NCBI RefSeq assembly: GCF_018130545.1
Contig: NZ_JAFCKF010000004.1
Coordinates: forward strand, 804,357 to 868,356
Reading direction: 5' to 3'
Length of the DNA stretch: 64,000 nucleotides
Source: Bradyrhizobium tropiciagri
GTDB taxonomy: Bacteria; Pseudomonadota; Alphaproteobacteria; Rhizobiales; Xanthobacteraceae
Positions 37,212 through 44,834 of the stretch are shown one piece after another. A program made the position numbers and the translations under genes. A model generated the notes under the pieces. The model saw only the letters and a list, made by a program, of their open reading frames with translations, was not told the origin of the DNA and ran no database searches. Every line of letters starts with the position of its first letter. Positions within the stretch are counted from its first letter, which is position 1.

Positions 37212-38384
37212 CTACCGCGCCGCGCGTGAGCCGAGCGAGGCTGCCGCGGTGATCTTGCCGAGCCATTCCGGAATCTGCGCGGCGCCATTCGGGAATCCAC
37301 GCGCCATCGCAACGACGAACACAGGCTGCCAGACGCCGAATAGCACCAGCCAGCCGAGCAAATCCGGCAGCTTGACGACCGTGCCGTAGACGATCCCGGC
37401 AGCGACAGCTGCGATCCAGGTCATGACGACACTGTTGAGCCGTCGGAAGCTGGGATTTGTCAGGATGATGCCGAGAATGGTGATCGCACCGCCAACCGCT
37501 CCGCCGACGCCACCGATGACGTAGCCCATGAAAGGATTATTGGTGAGCGTGTCTCTGACCTCAGCTGCGGACGTGGTGGTTGCGTCGGCGGCACTGCTGT
37601 CGGGTGCGGCACTGCTATCGGCAGCGGCGGTGGTATCGGCGGCGGTGGTATCTGCGGCGGCGGTGGTAGCAACTTTCGAATATTGGCCGAGTGTCTGAAG
37701 CGTGACACTGCTGGCATCGAAGGCCGAGATCCACGCCGCTGCGGTAATCGCAATCACGAGTAACAGCTGGAACCGGTCCTTGATGCCGAAGATGAAATTG
37801 CAGGTCGCGACCACGACGCCAAATATAACGCCGGGCAGGATCGTTATTCCACCGTATGGCCCGGAATCAACGAACGAAAATCGCAGCAATCCGGTGGCAT
37901 ATTTCACGGCGAGGGTGCAGGCGATGGCGGAAGCCAGCGCCAATGCAATGAACGGCAAATTGGATCGGCCGCGCGACTGCGCGCTGTCGGCGGCCAGCAT
38001 CCGATCCACCGCGGCCCGCGTTTCGGCCGCTGCGCTGCCCTGCGGCTCGAGGATCGTGACCGCCCTGAGATAGGTCGGGACCTGGTCGAGCGGGGTCGGC
38101 GCCATCATCACCGGCAGCACGCGATTGCTCGGGTTCGGCCATTTGGTCTTGGCGAAGGCGAGCTCGCTCAAGGTGTAGCGTCCCCTGGTCACCGATTCCG
38201 GGCTGATCAGGAACACCATAAAATCGCTGCTTTCGATGGCTTTTTCGACGCGTGCATCGAAGCTGTCGCCCGCCGGAAGATCGTCGTGCGAAAAGAAAAC
38301 CTGATGGTCGCAATTGCGCAGGGACTGGGCGATGCTGTCAGCCTGCGATTCCAGCTCGGAGGGAAATGATAAAAATATGCGCAT
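37212..38384 (-). CDS. TIR domain protein with six membrane segments
   Basis: A 390-residue protein. Residues 1-130 form a TIR domain: MRIFLSFPSELESQADSI, then VFFSHDDLPAGDSF (BB-loop region), SSDFMVFLISPESVTRGRYT, and LSELAFAK with the Glu expected for NAD-cleaving TIRs. Three membrane segments follow (about 143-165, 176-200, 205-225), then a low-complexity Thr/Ala/Asp/Ser loop of about 45 residues, and three more segments (about 280-390). Such a TIR-membrane layout suits a cell-suicide effector or membrane sensor in defence, but no partner gene adjoins it. The ATG at 38384 was chosen over a GTG 15 bases upstream. Confidence 0.88.
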   Translation of the reverse strand: MRIFLSFPSELESQADSIAQSLRNCDHQVFFSHDDLPAGDSFDARVEKAIESSDFMVFLISPESVTRGRYTLSELAFAKTKWPNPSNRVLPVMMAPTPLDQVPTYLRAVTILEPQGSAAAETRAAVDRMLAADSAQSRGRSNLPFIALALASAIACTLAVKYATGLLRFSFVDSGPYGGITILPGVIFGVVVATCNFIFGIKDRFQLLLVIAITAAAWISAFDASSVTLQTLGQYSKVATTAAADTTAADTTAAADSSAAPDSSAADATTTSAAEVRDTLTNNPFMGYVIGGVGGAVGGAITILGIILTNPSFRRLNSVVMTWIAAVAAGIVYGTVVKLPDLLGWLVLFGVWQPVFVVAMARGFPNGAAQIPEWLGKITAAASLGSRAAR

Positions 38385-38467
38385 GGTAAAACTTACCACC
38401 CAGAATTGAATTCTGACAATCGCCGAATCCGCTTCGCAATGCCTGTTTCAGCAGGGTGAGATCGATC

Positions 38468-39700
38468 ATGAAATGGCCAGCCACCATTGTCGCATTGGCG
38501 CTGCTGTCGTGCGCGCCGCTGCAGCGGCCTGCCTACGCCGCCGACGCCGCGTTCACCCAGTTCATCGCCTCGCTGTGGCCGGAGGCCAAGGCGGCCGGCG
38601 TGTCGCGCGACACCTTCGATCGGGAAACACGTGGGCTCGAGCCCGACTACAAGCTGCCCGACCTGATCCTGCCCGGACGTCCCAAGACCGGCGCGCCGGC
38701 GCAAGCCGAATTCGTGCAGGTGCCGGCCGATTACATCAAGGAAGCCTCGATCGCGCGGCTCGCCACGGAAGGGCAAAGGCTGTTGCAGAAGTATCGGCCG
38801 TCGCTCGATGCGATCGAGAAGCGGTTCGGCGTGCCGGCGCCAATCGTCCTGGCGATCTGGGGCCGCGAGACCGACTATGGCCGTTACTCGCTGCCCTACG
38901 ACACGCTGCGCGTGGTGGCGACGCAGGCCTATGTCGGCCGCCGCAAGGATCAGTACCGCACCGAGTTCATCCTCGCGCTGAAGATCCTCGGCGAGGGCGT
39001 GGTGACGCGCAAGGAGCTGCGCTCGTCCTGGGCGGGCGCGACCGGCTACACCCAGTTCCTGCCGTCGGAATATTACAAGCACGGCGTCGATCTCGACGGC
39101 GACGGCAAGGTCGACATCTGGCATTCGGTGCCGGACGCGCTCGCCTCCGCCGCGCAGCAACTCGTCAACAAGGGCTGGCAGCCCGGCGTGCGCTGGGCCT
39201 ACGAGGTCACGGCACCCGCCAATGCCGATTGCACGATGGGCGTGCCCGAGGTGACAAAACCGATCAGCCAGTGGCTGCGGGCGGGCTTCGTGCCGGTGCG
39301 CGGGCAAAAGCTCAACGCGACCGAGCAGGCGCAATCGGCCTCGCTGCTGCAGCCGGAAGGCATCTACGGACCGGCCTTCCTGACCACGCCGAATTACTTC
39401 GTGATCAAGGAGTACAATTTCTCCGACCTCTACGTGCTGTTCGTCGGCCATCTCGCCGATCGCATGACGAGCCCGCAGCCGTTCGCGACGCCGTGGTCGG
39501 CTTCGAAGCAGCTGCGCTCCGCCGATGTCGAGGCGATGCAGCAGCAGCTGACCAAGATCGGGCTCTACAAGGACAAGCTCGACGGCAAGGCCGGGATGCA
39601 GACCCGCGCGGCGCTCGGCGCCTATCAGAAACAGGCCGGGCTGAAGGTCGATTGCTGGCCGAGCGAGGCGGTGCTGCGCGCGATGAACGGGGCGCGTTGA
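38468..39700 (+). CDS. Lytic murein transglycosylase, MltB type, with peptidoglycan-binding domain
   Basis: A 410-residue periplasmic enzyme with a signal peptide (about 1-24). The transglycosylase domain has the catalytic Glu in WGRETDYGRYSLPYDTL and the GATGYTQFLPSEYY motif; the C-terminal 65 residues (VEAMQQQLTKIGLYKDKL) are a PG_binding_1 domain. It cleaves glycan strands to anhydro-muropeptides. An alternative GTG at 38456 is part of the GGGTGAG ribosome binding site, so the ATG at 38468 was chosen. It diverges from the TIR gene, with 83 bases between. Confidence 0.94.
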   Translation: MKWPATIVALALLSCAPLQRPAYAADAAFTQFIASLWPEAKAAGVSRDTFDRETRGLEPDYKLPDLILPGRPKTGAPAQAEFVQVPADYIKEASIARLATEGQRLLQKYRPSLDAIEKRFGVPAPIVLAIWGRETDYGRYSLPYDTLRVVATQAYVGRRKDQYRTEFILALKILGEGVVTRKELRSSWAGATGYTQFLPSEYYKHGVDLDGDGKVDIWHSVPDALASAAQQLVNKGWQPGVRWAYEVTAPANADCTMGVPEVTKPISQWLRAGFVPVRGQKLNATEQAQSASLLQPEGIYGPAFLTTPNYFVIKEYNFSDLYVLFVGHLADRMTSPQPFATPWSASKQLRSADVEAMQQQLTKIGLYKDKLDGKAGMQTRAALGAYQKQAGLKVDCWPSEAVLRAMNGAR

Positions 39701-39753
39701 TCGGTCATCGCCAAGACTGTTTCTGCGCCGAGACTGTTTCTGCGCGGAAAACA

Positions 39754-39780
39754 AAAACCCGGCCGCAAGGCCGGGTTTTC
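39754..39780. terminator. Bidirectional intrinsic terminator
   Basis: AAAACCCGGCC, loop GCAA, GGCCGGGTTTT is a perfect 11-bp stem with A and T tracts on both sides. It lies between the convergent transglycosylase gene and the small secreted protein gene, so it can serve both. Confidence 0.9.
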
Positions 39781-39809
39781 GAGTGTGATGCTGAAACCGT
39801 GTCGGTCGA

Positions 39810-40094
39810 TCAGTCGCAAACCTGGATGCGACGGAAGCGCCAGCCGTAGCCGTCCCAGAAGCGCTCACGAACCCAGCGGCACGGAGCTTCTTCGACGTAG
39901 GTCGGGGCCGGTGCAACATAGACCGGAGCCGGGCGAGCGCCGGCAATCGCGCCGCCGAGCAGGGCGCCGCCGATCAGGCCGCCGGCAACGCCGGCCGCGA
40001 CGGCACCGCCGTCACCAGCCTTGGCAGCCGGAGCAACCGCCAGCGAACCGGCAATCGTGGTAACGGCGACAAGGGCAGCTAAAGTCTTCTTCAT
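39810..40094 (-). CDS. Small secreted protein, tandem paralogue 1
   Basis: A 94-residue protein with a signal peptide (LAALVAVTTIAGSLAVAPAAKA), a Gly/Ala-rich segment (VAGGLIGGALLGGAIAGA) that could form a membrane-inserting helix, a Pro/Tyr linker, and a C-terminus with RWVRERFWDGYGWRFRRIQV ending in CD. The downstream neighbour at 40330-40635 is a clear paralogue with the same end. Function unknown; it is probably a cell-envelope or secreted protein. The ATG follows AGGAGAG. Confidence 0.85.
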   Translation of the reverse strand: MKKTLAALVAVTTIAGSLAVAPAAKAGDGGAVAAGVAGGLIGGALLGGAIAGARPAPVYVAPAPTYVEEAPCRWVRERFWDGYGWRFRRIQVCD

Positions 40095-40329
40095 GTCTTT
40101 GGCTCTCCTGGAAGATGGTGGCGTCGAGGTTCGGCGCCGGGGTTAGGTGACTCACACGCTGATCTCGAACTGCTGTCTTGCTAAACAGCGCAGAACAGTC
40201 AACCGAAAGTAAACGTCCGCAGCCTCATCGCGCAGAAAAGCGGTTTTTTCTGGCCATCTACAGCCGACGTCCCGGAGAACAGTCGGTTTTCCGGGACGTT
40301 TGGTTCGATTTAATCGAGATGAATGGCGA

Positions 40330-40635
40330 TCAATCGCAAACGCGGACGCGGCGAATGCGCCAGGTGTAGCCGTCCCAGAAGCGCTGGCGCTGCCAGAAGC
40401 AGTCGGGACCATAACCGGGCTCGGCGACATAGGCGGGACCGGGCGCGTAGTAGCCATATCCCGGACCGTAATATCCGTTCTGCGAAGCGATCGCGCCGCC
40501 GACGATGGCGCCACCGATCAATCCCGCAGCGACGCCAGCGGCGACACCGCGTTGTGCCTGGGCGGGGGCGGGCACCGCCACAGCCGAAACCGCCAGAGTG
40601 GCGACGGCGCAAAGCGCCAGCAATGTCTTCTTCAT
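40330..40635 (-). CDS. Small secreted protein, tandem paralogue 2
   Basis: A 101-residue paralogue of the protein at 39810-40094. It shares the start MKKTL, the signal peptide, the Gly-rich hydrophobic segment (AAGLIGGAIVGGAIAS) and the C-terminal block QRFWDGYTWRIRRVRVCD, with two cysteines. The middle is Tyr/Gly/Pro-rich. The longer frame up to 40887 has no homologous content. The pair probably arose by tandem duplication. Function unknown. Confidence 0.85.
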   Translation of the reverse strand: MKKTLLALCAVATLAVSAVAVPAPAQAQRGVAAGVAAGLIGGAIVGGAIASQNGYYGPGYGYYAPGPAYVAEPGYGPDCFWQRQRFWDGYTWRIRRVRVCD

Positions 40636-40988
40636 GACCTCACCTTTCTCACGGGAGCAGGGACAGCGTACGTTGGCGATCTGTCTCGCCTGAAGGGTTC
40701 CATATTCCGCTTGAATGATCAATGAACGACGCTGCCGTATTCGCGTCCAAATGCTTGCAGCTTTTGGAATATCTTGCAACGCACAGCTGCTTGTGGGGAT
40801 CGGCCCGGCAGGACCCGCCCGGCGCGCCTGGTATTCCCGAAAGCCCGGGCCGTCCGATTTAGATTCATTCCAGAATGAATCCCGCATCAGTTTGGAATTG
40901 CTACAAGAACTGCTTTTTCCTTTTGCATCCGGCGAGGGCCGACAATATCCATATTGGCGAGCATCACCCGTTGGACCCGCTTCTTCTG
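40636..40988. other. Intergenic region upstream of bfd
   Basis: 353 bases with no gene. It holds the promoter of the small secreted protein on the left and of bfd on the right. The only structured part seen is the Irr-box-like and palindromic sequence at 40858-40881, noted separately. A frame beginning inside that palindrome (40875) extends bfd at its 5' end but lacks family homology. Confidence 0.6.
40858..40881. promoter_or_regulatory. Degenerate Irr (ICE) box overlapping a perfect inverted repeat
   Basis: TTTAGATTCATTCCAGA at 40858-40874 matches 11 of 14 arm positions of the ICE pattern TTTAGAA-N3-TTCTAAA. It overlaps GATTCATTC-CA-GAATGAATC (40862-40881), a perfect 9-bp inverted repeat. 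It lies 108 bases before the bfd start, and a perfect ICE box precedes bfr, so iron control of both genes is plausible. Confidence 0.5.
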
Positions 40989-41264
40989 ATGATTGTCTGT
41001 TCCTGTAACGTCCTCAGCGACCACGATGTCCGCAATGCCGTCAATGGCGGTGGGTCCGTGACACGTAATGCCAAGCAGGTTTATGGCTGCCTCGGCTGCA
41101 GTGCCGAGTGTGGCCGCTGCGCGCGCACCATCAAGGCGATCATCGACGAGGCGCTCGGCCCCTGCGCCAAGGCCTGCTGCTCCGGCTGCCCCCACAGCGG
41201 GCATCCCCACGCCGCCAACGAAGACGCCGAGCCGGCCACCGAGTTCGCGCTCGCGGCCTGCTGA
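40989..41264 (+). CDS. bfd: Bacterioferritin-associated ferredoxin
   Basis: A 91-residue 2Fe-2S protein of the Bfd family, which docks on bacterioferritin and reduces its core iron for release. Cluster ligands are Cys4 and Cys6 (MIVCSCNVLSDHDVR) and, by alignment with the ECGRC motif, Cys41 and Cys44. Extra cysteines at 34 and 37, and a Cys/His-rich tail (CAKACCSGCPHSGHPH, about 59-74), extend it well beyond the 64-residue E. coli protein. The ATG at 40989 was chosen by homology. bfr follows 210 bases downstream. Confidence 0.93.
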   Translation: MIVCSCNVLSDHDVRNAVNGGGSVTRNAKQVYGCLGCSAECGRCARTIKAIIDEALGPCAKACCSGCPHSGHPHAANEDAEPATEFALAAC

Positions 41265-41415
41265 GGCAACTTCCGGTTCCGATCCGATCTGCTTCCCGTT
41301 TTCTTCCGGCGAGCCGGCTTTCCCGCCGGCGGCAACGATCCGCCTCCGCCAAATCCCCAAATCCGGTTTATCCACGCGTCGCTTCCGCGAAGGGTTGCTC
41401 TCTCCGGTAATCTGA

Positions 41416-41432
41416 TTTAGAAGCGTTCTAAA
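41416..41432. promoter_or_regulatory. Perfect Irr-type (ICE) box before bfr
   Basis: TTTAGAAGCGTTCTAAA is a perfect 7-bp inverted repeat with a three-base spacer, matching the ICE motif bound by the iron response regulator Irr in Bradyrhizobium and relatives. Its centre is about 50 bases upstream of the bfr start codon. Irr typically represses bacterioferritin when iron is low. Confidence 0.85.
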
Positions 41433-41473
41433 TTCAGACCGGCCAACGGTGGCCGCGACAGGTGGAGTGGATC

Positions 41474-41962
41474 ATGCAAGGCGACCCGAAGGTCATTGAT
41501 TATCTGAACAAGGGGCTGCGCAGCGAACTGACCGCCATCAATCAGTATTGGCTGCACTACCGGATGCTCAACAATTGGGGCCTCCTGGAAATGGCCAAGG
41601 TCTGGCGCAAGGAGTCCATCGAGGAGATGGAGCACGCCGACAAGTTCGTCGATCGCATCCTGTTCCTCGACGGCTTCCCGAACCTGCAGGTGCTCGATCC
41701 CCTGAAGATCGGCCAGGACGTCAAGGAGATCATCGAGGCTGACCTCGCCGCTGAGATCGGCGCCCGCACGCTCTACCAGGAGGCGGCGACCTACTGCCAC
41801 GGCGTCAAGGACTACGTCACGCGCGACCTGTTCGAGCAGCTGATGAAGGACGAGGAACACCACATCGACTTCCTCGAGACCCAGCTCGACCTGATCAAGC
41901 GCATCGGTCTTGAGCTCTACACCCAGAAGCACGTCGGTCATCTCCAGGGCGAGGACCACTGA
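41474..41962 (+). CDS. bfr: Bacterioferritin
   Basis: A 162-residue four-helix iron-storage protein. All ferroxidase ligands are present at the standard positions: Glu18, Glu51, His54, Glu94, Glu127 and His130; Met52, the haem axial ligand, is also there. It forms a 24-subunit shell that oxidises and stores iron, with Bfd as the electron donor for release. The ATG at 41474 gives the canonical numbering. An ICE box upstream and bfd beside it point to iron regulation by Irr. A terminator follows at 42003. Confidence 0.97.
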   Translation: MQGDPKVIDYLNKGLRSELTAINQYWLHYRMLNNWGLLEMAKVWRKESIEEMEHADKFVDRILFLDGFPNLQVLDPLKIGQDVKEIIEADLAAEIGARTLYQEAATYCHGVKDYVTRDLFEQLMKDEEHHIDFLETQLDLIKRIGLELYTQKHVGHLQGEDH

Positions 41963-42002
41963 GCCGCGGCTTCGCGCTCGGAGCGTGTTGCCAAAAATAC
42001 GA

Positions 42003-42034
42003 GAGGCCGTCCTTGCGGGCGGCCTCATTTGTTT
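42003..42034 (+). terminator. Intrinsic terminator after bfr
   Basis: GAGGCCGTCC, loop TTGC, GGGCGGCCTC forms a long stem (one G-T pair), followed by ATTTGTTTTC. It lies 40 bases past the bfr stop, before a convergent gene. Confidence 0.85.
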
Positions 42035-42058
42035 TCGTGATCTGGGTGAAGCGATCGA

Positions 42059-42487
42059 TCAGTAGCACCGCGTGATGTTGATGGTGCGGTCGCCGCCGCG
42101 TCCGGGCACCGTGACGCTTTCGGTGGGGCAGCTCGACACGTAGGGACGATCCGACGGCACCACGGCCGGCGGATAGCGATGCGCCCAATCCCAGGGCACG
42201 TCCTGGGTGTAGGTGTAGCGGACATCGTTCGAGGCCGGCGCCGGGACTTCGGCGGCGAGGGGAGCGGCGGCCAACGCGTCGTCGTAATATCCGCTCGTTC
42301 CCGGCAACACGATGCCGGGCACGCGCAGGTGATGACGGAAGCCCGGATGATGCGAGGAGAACGTGCCGCGCGGCGCCGTTCCGGATCTCGCATAGGTCTC
42401 GGTGGAGCAGGCAAGCAGCAGCGCTGCAACGCCAAGGGACGCCATCAGCGCCCCAGGTGTTCGATAGGCATGTGTTCGCAGGGGCAT
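42059..42487 (-). CDS. Putative lipoprotein of unknown function
   Basis: A 142-residue protein. The N-terminus has a hydrophobic stretch ending in a lipobox-like LLLAC (SLGVAALLLACSTETYA), so it may be lipidated at that Cys. The rest is Pro/Thr/Ser-rich with RYTYTQDVPWDWAHRYPP and a pair of cysteines near the end (SSCPTESVTVPGRGGDRTI and TRCY). No domain recognised. The ATG at 42487 is one of two close starts (also 42499). A CtrA-type box lies about 75 bases upstream. Confidence 0.75.
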   Translation of the reverse strand: MPLRTHAYRTPGALMASLGVAALLLACSTETYARSGTAPRGTFSSHHPGFRHHLRVPGIVLPGTSGYYDDALAAAPLAAEVPAPASNDVRYTYTQDVPWDWAHRYPPAVVPSDRPYVSSCPTESVTVPGRGGDRTINITRCY

Positions 42488-42561
42488 GGCACGCACCAAC
42501 TCGCGGTTAGGAGCATTGTGCGGACGCTAGGCCGGGCCGCGTTGCGCCCGCAAACTCATCC

Positions 42562-42576
42562 TTAATTATTGGTTAA
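42562..42576. promoter_or_regulatory. CtrA-type box (TTAA-N7-TTAA)
   Basis: TTAATTATTGGTTAA fits the full CtrA binding consensus TTAA-N7-TTAA and lies 75 bases upstream of the putative lipoprotein gene on the minus strand. A further GTTAAC is 11 bases on. CtrA controls cell-cycle genes in alphaproteobacteria, so cell-cycle control of the lipoprotein is possible; AT-rich chance occurrence cannot be excluded. Confidence 0.45.
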
Positions 42577-42654
42577 GAAGTAAGGTTAACAGAGAGTAAT
42601 TGTTTGAAATTGGCGCGATCGCACCTGCGGCTCCGCGCAGGCGGCCGGCGCCGG

Positions 42655-43008
42655 TCAGACAGCGTCCGCGGGGACGAAGCAGCTGATGATGATGTTGCCG
42701 CGGTGGTGCACGTACCACACCACGGCCTCGCCGACCGGATTGCCGCGGTCGCGGATCACAGCGCGTTCCGGCACCATCATCCACTCGCCTTCGATCGGCA
42801 CCCAATAGGCGCCGCCCCGAACATCATAGCTCGTGCGATGGCCGTCGGAGATGTCGCAGCAGGGCACGCCGTTCGGCGCGATCACGCTCTTGAACCAGGC
42901 GCGGATATCGGGCGGCACGTTGTCGTATTGGCCGTTGTCGAACGCCAGCGCAGCGCCCGCCAACGTGACGAGCGACGCAAGCACTGCGACATGCGCGAGC
43001 CTTCGCAT
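42655..43008 (-). CDS. Small secreted protein of unknown function
   Basis: A 117-residue protein with a signal peptide (VAVLASLVTLAGAALA). The mature part has DNGQYDNVPPDIRAWFKSV, two adjacent cysteines (VPCCDISDGHRT), and EWMMVPERAVIRDRGNP followed by WYVHHRGNIIISCFVP. The CCDISDGH segment and the later Cys suggest a disulfide or metal site. The family is known to me only as conserved secreted proteins of rhizobia without a function. The ATG at 43008 gives the clear signal peptide. Confidence 0.8.
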   Translation of the reverse strand: MRRLAHVAVLASLVTLAGAALAFDNGQYDNVPPDIRAWFKSVIAPNGVPCCDISDGHRTSYDVRGGAYWVPIEGEWMMVPERAVIRDRGNPVGEAVVWYVHHRGNIIISCFVPADAV

Positions 43009-43164
43009 TGCCCTCCTCCGGCGAAAACTTCTGCGTGATCCGCGCAACGTTCCGCGCGCGAATCCAATGTTTGCGCGATTAGGCACGAACCGCGCGCAGG
43101 ATGCATGCTCAAAGAATCGGCGGAGCGTTGCTGTGCGTCGTGATGCAGTGCGGGATCAAGGCGA

Positions 43165-43512
43165 TCAGGATGGTTTCTTCGCGCGTATCTTCTTCACAGG
43201 CTTCGCCGCGATATTGTCCCACGCCATTGTGAGCGCGCTGCGCAGCGTGATCTGATCGGCTTTGGCGAGGCGGACATTGGTGCTGCCGCTCTTGCCCCAG
43301 CCGCCCGGCACCGGCCGGAAGATCTCAGGCTCGGCCTCGACCACGACAGCCTGCTGCTCCGGCGTCAGCTTCACCATGCCCCAATCCTTGTCGGGATGGC
43401 CGAGCGTCGCGAAGATGCGTTTGCCGACGCGGAAATCGGCGGTGCCGTGATGTGCGCCTTCGACGACGTCGGGCAGGCTCAGTGCAACATTGCGGAAGCG
43501 AGTTGCGGACAT
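43165..43512 (-). CDS. MmcQ/YjbR family DNA-binding protein
   Basis: A 115-residue protein with the YjbR pattern: ALSLPDVVEGAHHGTADFRVG near the start, then KDWGMVKLTPEQQAVVVEAEP and the GWGKSGSTNVRLAKADQ segment with the family Trp and Gly. The fold is a double-wing CyaY-like domain; the biological role is unknown. The long minus-strand frame that contains it (to 45285) is a reading-frame artefact. It follows the alpha/beta hydrolase gene with an 17-base gap and is probably cotranscribed. Confidence 0.88.
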   Translation of the reverse strand: MSATRFRNVALSLPDVVEGAHHGTADFRVGKRIFATLGHPDKDWGMVKLTPEQQAVVVEAEPEIFRPVPGGWGKSGSTNVRLAKADQITLRSALTMAWDNIAAKPVKKIRAKKPS

Positions 43513-43529
43513 CGCCCTGAGCCCGCGCG

Positions 43530-44591
43530 CTACATCGTGCGCTGCGGCGCGGTCTGCAGCAATTCCTGCAATTGCCTGGCATAGAACTTGGCGTCGCCGG
43601 TCGTCAGATGGCCGCGCGTCTCGCTGCTTGCCGGGATCAGATAGATCTTGCCGTTCTTGATCCGCTTCACCGCGGCTTCGGTAACACCGGTCTCCGGCGG
43701 ATTGCGCTCGTCGTCGGCCGCATTGATCGCAAGCAGGCTGGCCTCGATCTTCTCCATTCCCGCCGATGGATCGTAATCGTGCGAGGCCTCCCATTGATAG
43801 ATGTAGTCGTTGGCATCTGCGGTGACCGGCAATGCCAGCTGGTCGTCGACCATCTTGTCGGCCTGCTGCGCCGACGGCGCCAGCGTCTGGTAGCCGAGCG
43901 TGCCGCCGGCGCTGGCGAAGCGATAGGCCGCGATGGCGTATTTCATCATCCGCGGTTGGCTGGTGTAGTTGCCGTTGTTGTAGTCGGGATCGTTGCGGAT
44001 CGTGTCCAGCATGGTCCGGCGCAGGATCCAGTTGCGCGCCGCCATCGCCGTCGGCTGCGAGGCCATCGGCACCAGCACGTCCATCATCTGCGGATAGCGC
44101 ACGCCCCAGATCCAGGTGTGCATGCCGCCCATCGAGTTGCCGATCACGAGCCGCAGGTGCTTGACGCCGAGCCCTTCGGTGACGAGGCGGTACTGCGCGT
44201 CGACCATGTCGTTGTAGTCGTATTTCGGAAAGCTGGTCCGCATCGCATCCGACGGCTTCGACGATTTGCCGTGCCCGATGCCGTCGGGAATGATGATGTA
44301 GTATTTCGTGGCGTCGAGCGGCTGGCCTGGGCCGAACAGCTGGCCGGCAAAGCCCGGCGTCAGCATGCTGGCGGCTGAGCCGCCGGAACCGTGCAGCACC
44401 AGCACCGGCTGCCCGGTCGGCGCGCCGACCGTGGTGTAGTGCAGCCGCAGTTCCGGCATCACCTCGCCGCTGTGGAACTTGAAGTCCTTCGCGGTCCACT
44501 CGCCGTCCTGCGGCGCGGGATAATCTGCAGCCATGGCCGGTACCGACATCGAGACGAGAGCGGCCAGCAGCGCCGCGCACAAACGGATCAT
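43530..44591 (-). CDS. Secreted alpha/beta hydrolase (MetX-like fold)
   Basis: A 353-residue protein with a signal peptide (ALLAALVSMSVPAMA). It has the oxyanion segment LVLHGSGGSAASML, the nucleophile elbow VIGNSMGGMHTW with the catalytic Ser, and a late RNPPETGVTE / RGHLTTGDAKF region that should hold the Asp and His. The layout matches homoserine O-acetyltransferase-like hydrolases, but export argues against a biosynthetic role. Substrate unknown. The ATG at 44591 was chosen for its signal peptide. Confidence 0.88.
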   Translation of the reverse strand: MIRLCAALLAALVSMSVPAMAADYPAPQDGEWTAKDFKFHSGEVMPELRLHYTTVGAPTGQPVLVLHGSGGSAASMLTPGFAGQLFGPGQPLDATKYYIIIPDGIGHGKSSKPSDAMRTSFPKYDYNDMVDAQYRLVTEGLGVKHLRLVIGNSMGGMHTWIWGVRYPQMMDVLVPMASQPTAMAARNWILRRTMLDTIRNDPDYNNGNYTSQPRMMKYAIAAYRFASAGGTLGYQTLAPSAQQADKMVDDQLALPVTADANDYIYQWEASHDYDPSAGMEKIEASLLAINAADDERNPPETGVTEAAVKRIKNGKIYLIPASSETRGHLTTGDAKFYARQLQELLQTAPQRTM

Positions 44592-44700
44592 GGTGCTTCT
44601 CCCCATGCGCGGCGCGTTTGTCCAGCCGCTTCGACGCAAGCCTAGCATGAGGGAAAGCGTTGTCCGAGAGGACGCCGGCGCGGCTGGCGAAGACGTGTTC

Positions 44701-44834
44701 GGCTAAAGCGCGATGAGATTGGGTTGAATCCTCATCGCGCTTTAGCCTGTTGTTTGAGCATAATCTCCGCGCAAACGCTTCGCGTTTGTCGCGAGGGAAA
44801 ACCGCTTCGCACTTTTCCGGATCGTGCTTTAGCC
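44701..44834. repeat. Intergenic repeat, family F (long copy) with a perfect 17-bp stem
   Basis: GGCTAAAGCGCGATGAG (44701-44717) and CTCATCGCGCTTTAGCC (44731-44747) are perfect inverse complements. The rest, with CGCAAACGCTTCGCGTTTGTCGCGAGGGAAAACCGCTTCGCACTTTTCCGGATC, is repeated in inverse orientation at 48751-48929. It lies between the alpha/beta hydrolase and NTF2-like genes. Confidence 0.8.

Noticed and set aside
37590-37690. The Thr/Ala/Asp/Ser repeat in the TIR gene as a CRISPR or tandem-repeat locus
   Set aside because: The units are short, in frame and irregular, with no spacers. It is a low-complexity protein loop.
37212-38384. The TIR gene as part of Thoeris or CBASS
   Set aside because: No SIR2/SLOG gene, cyclase or other partner is adjacent on either side.
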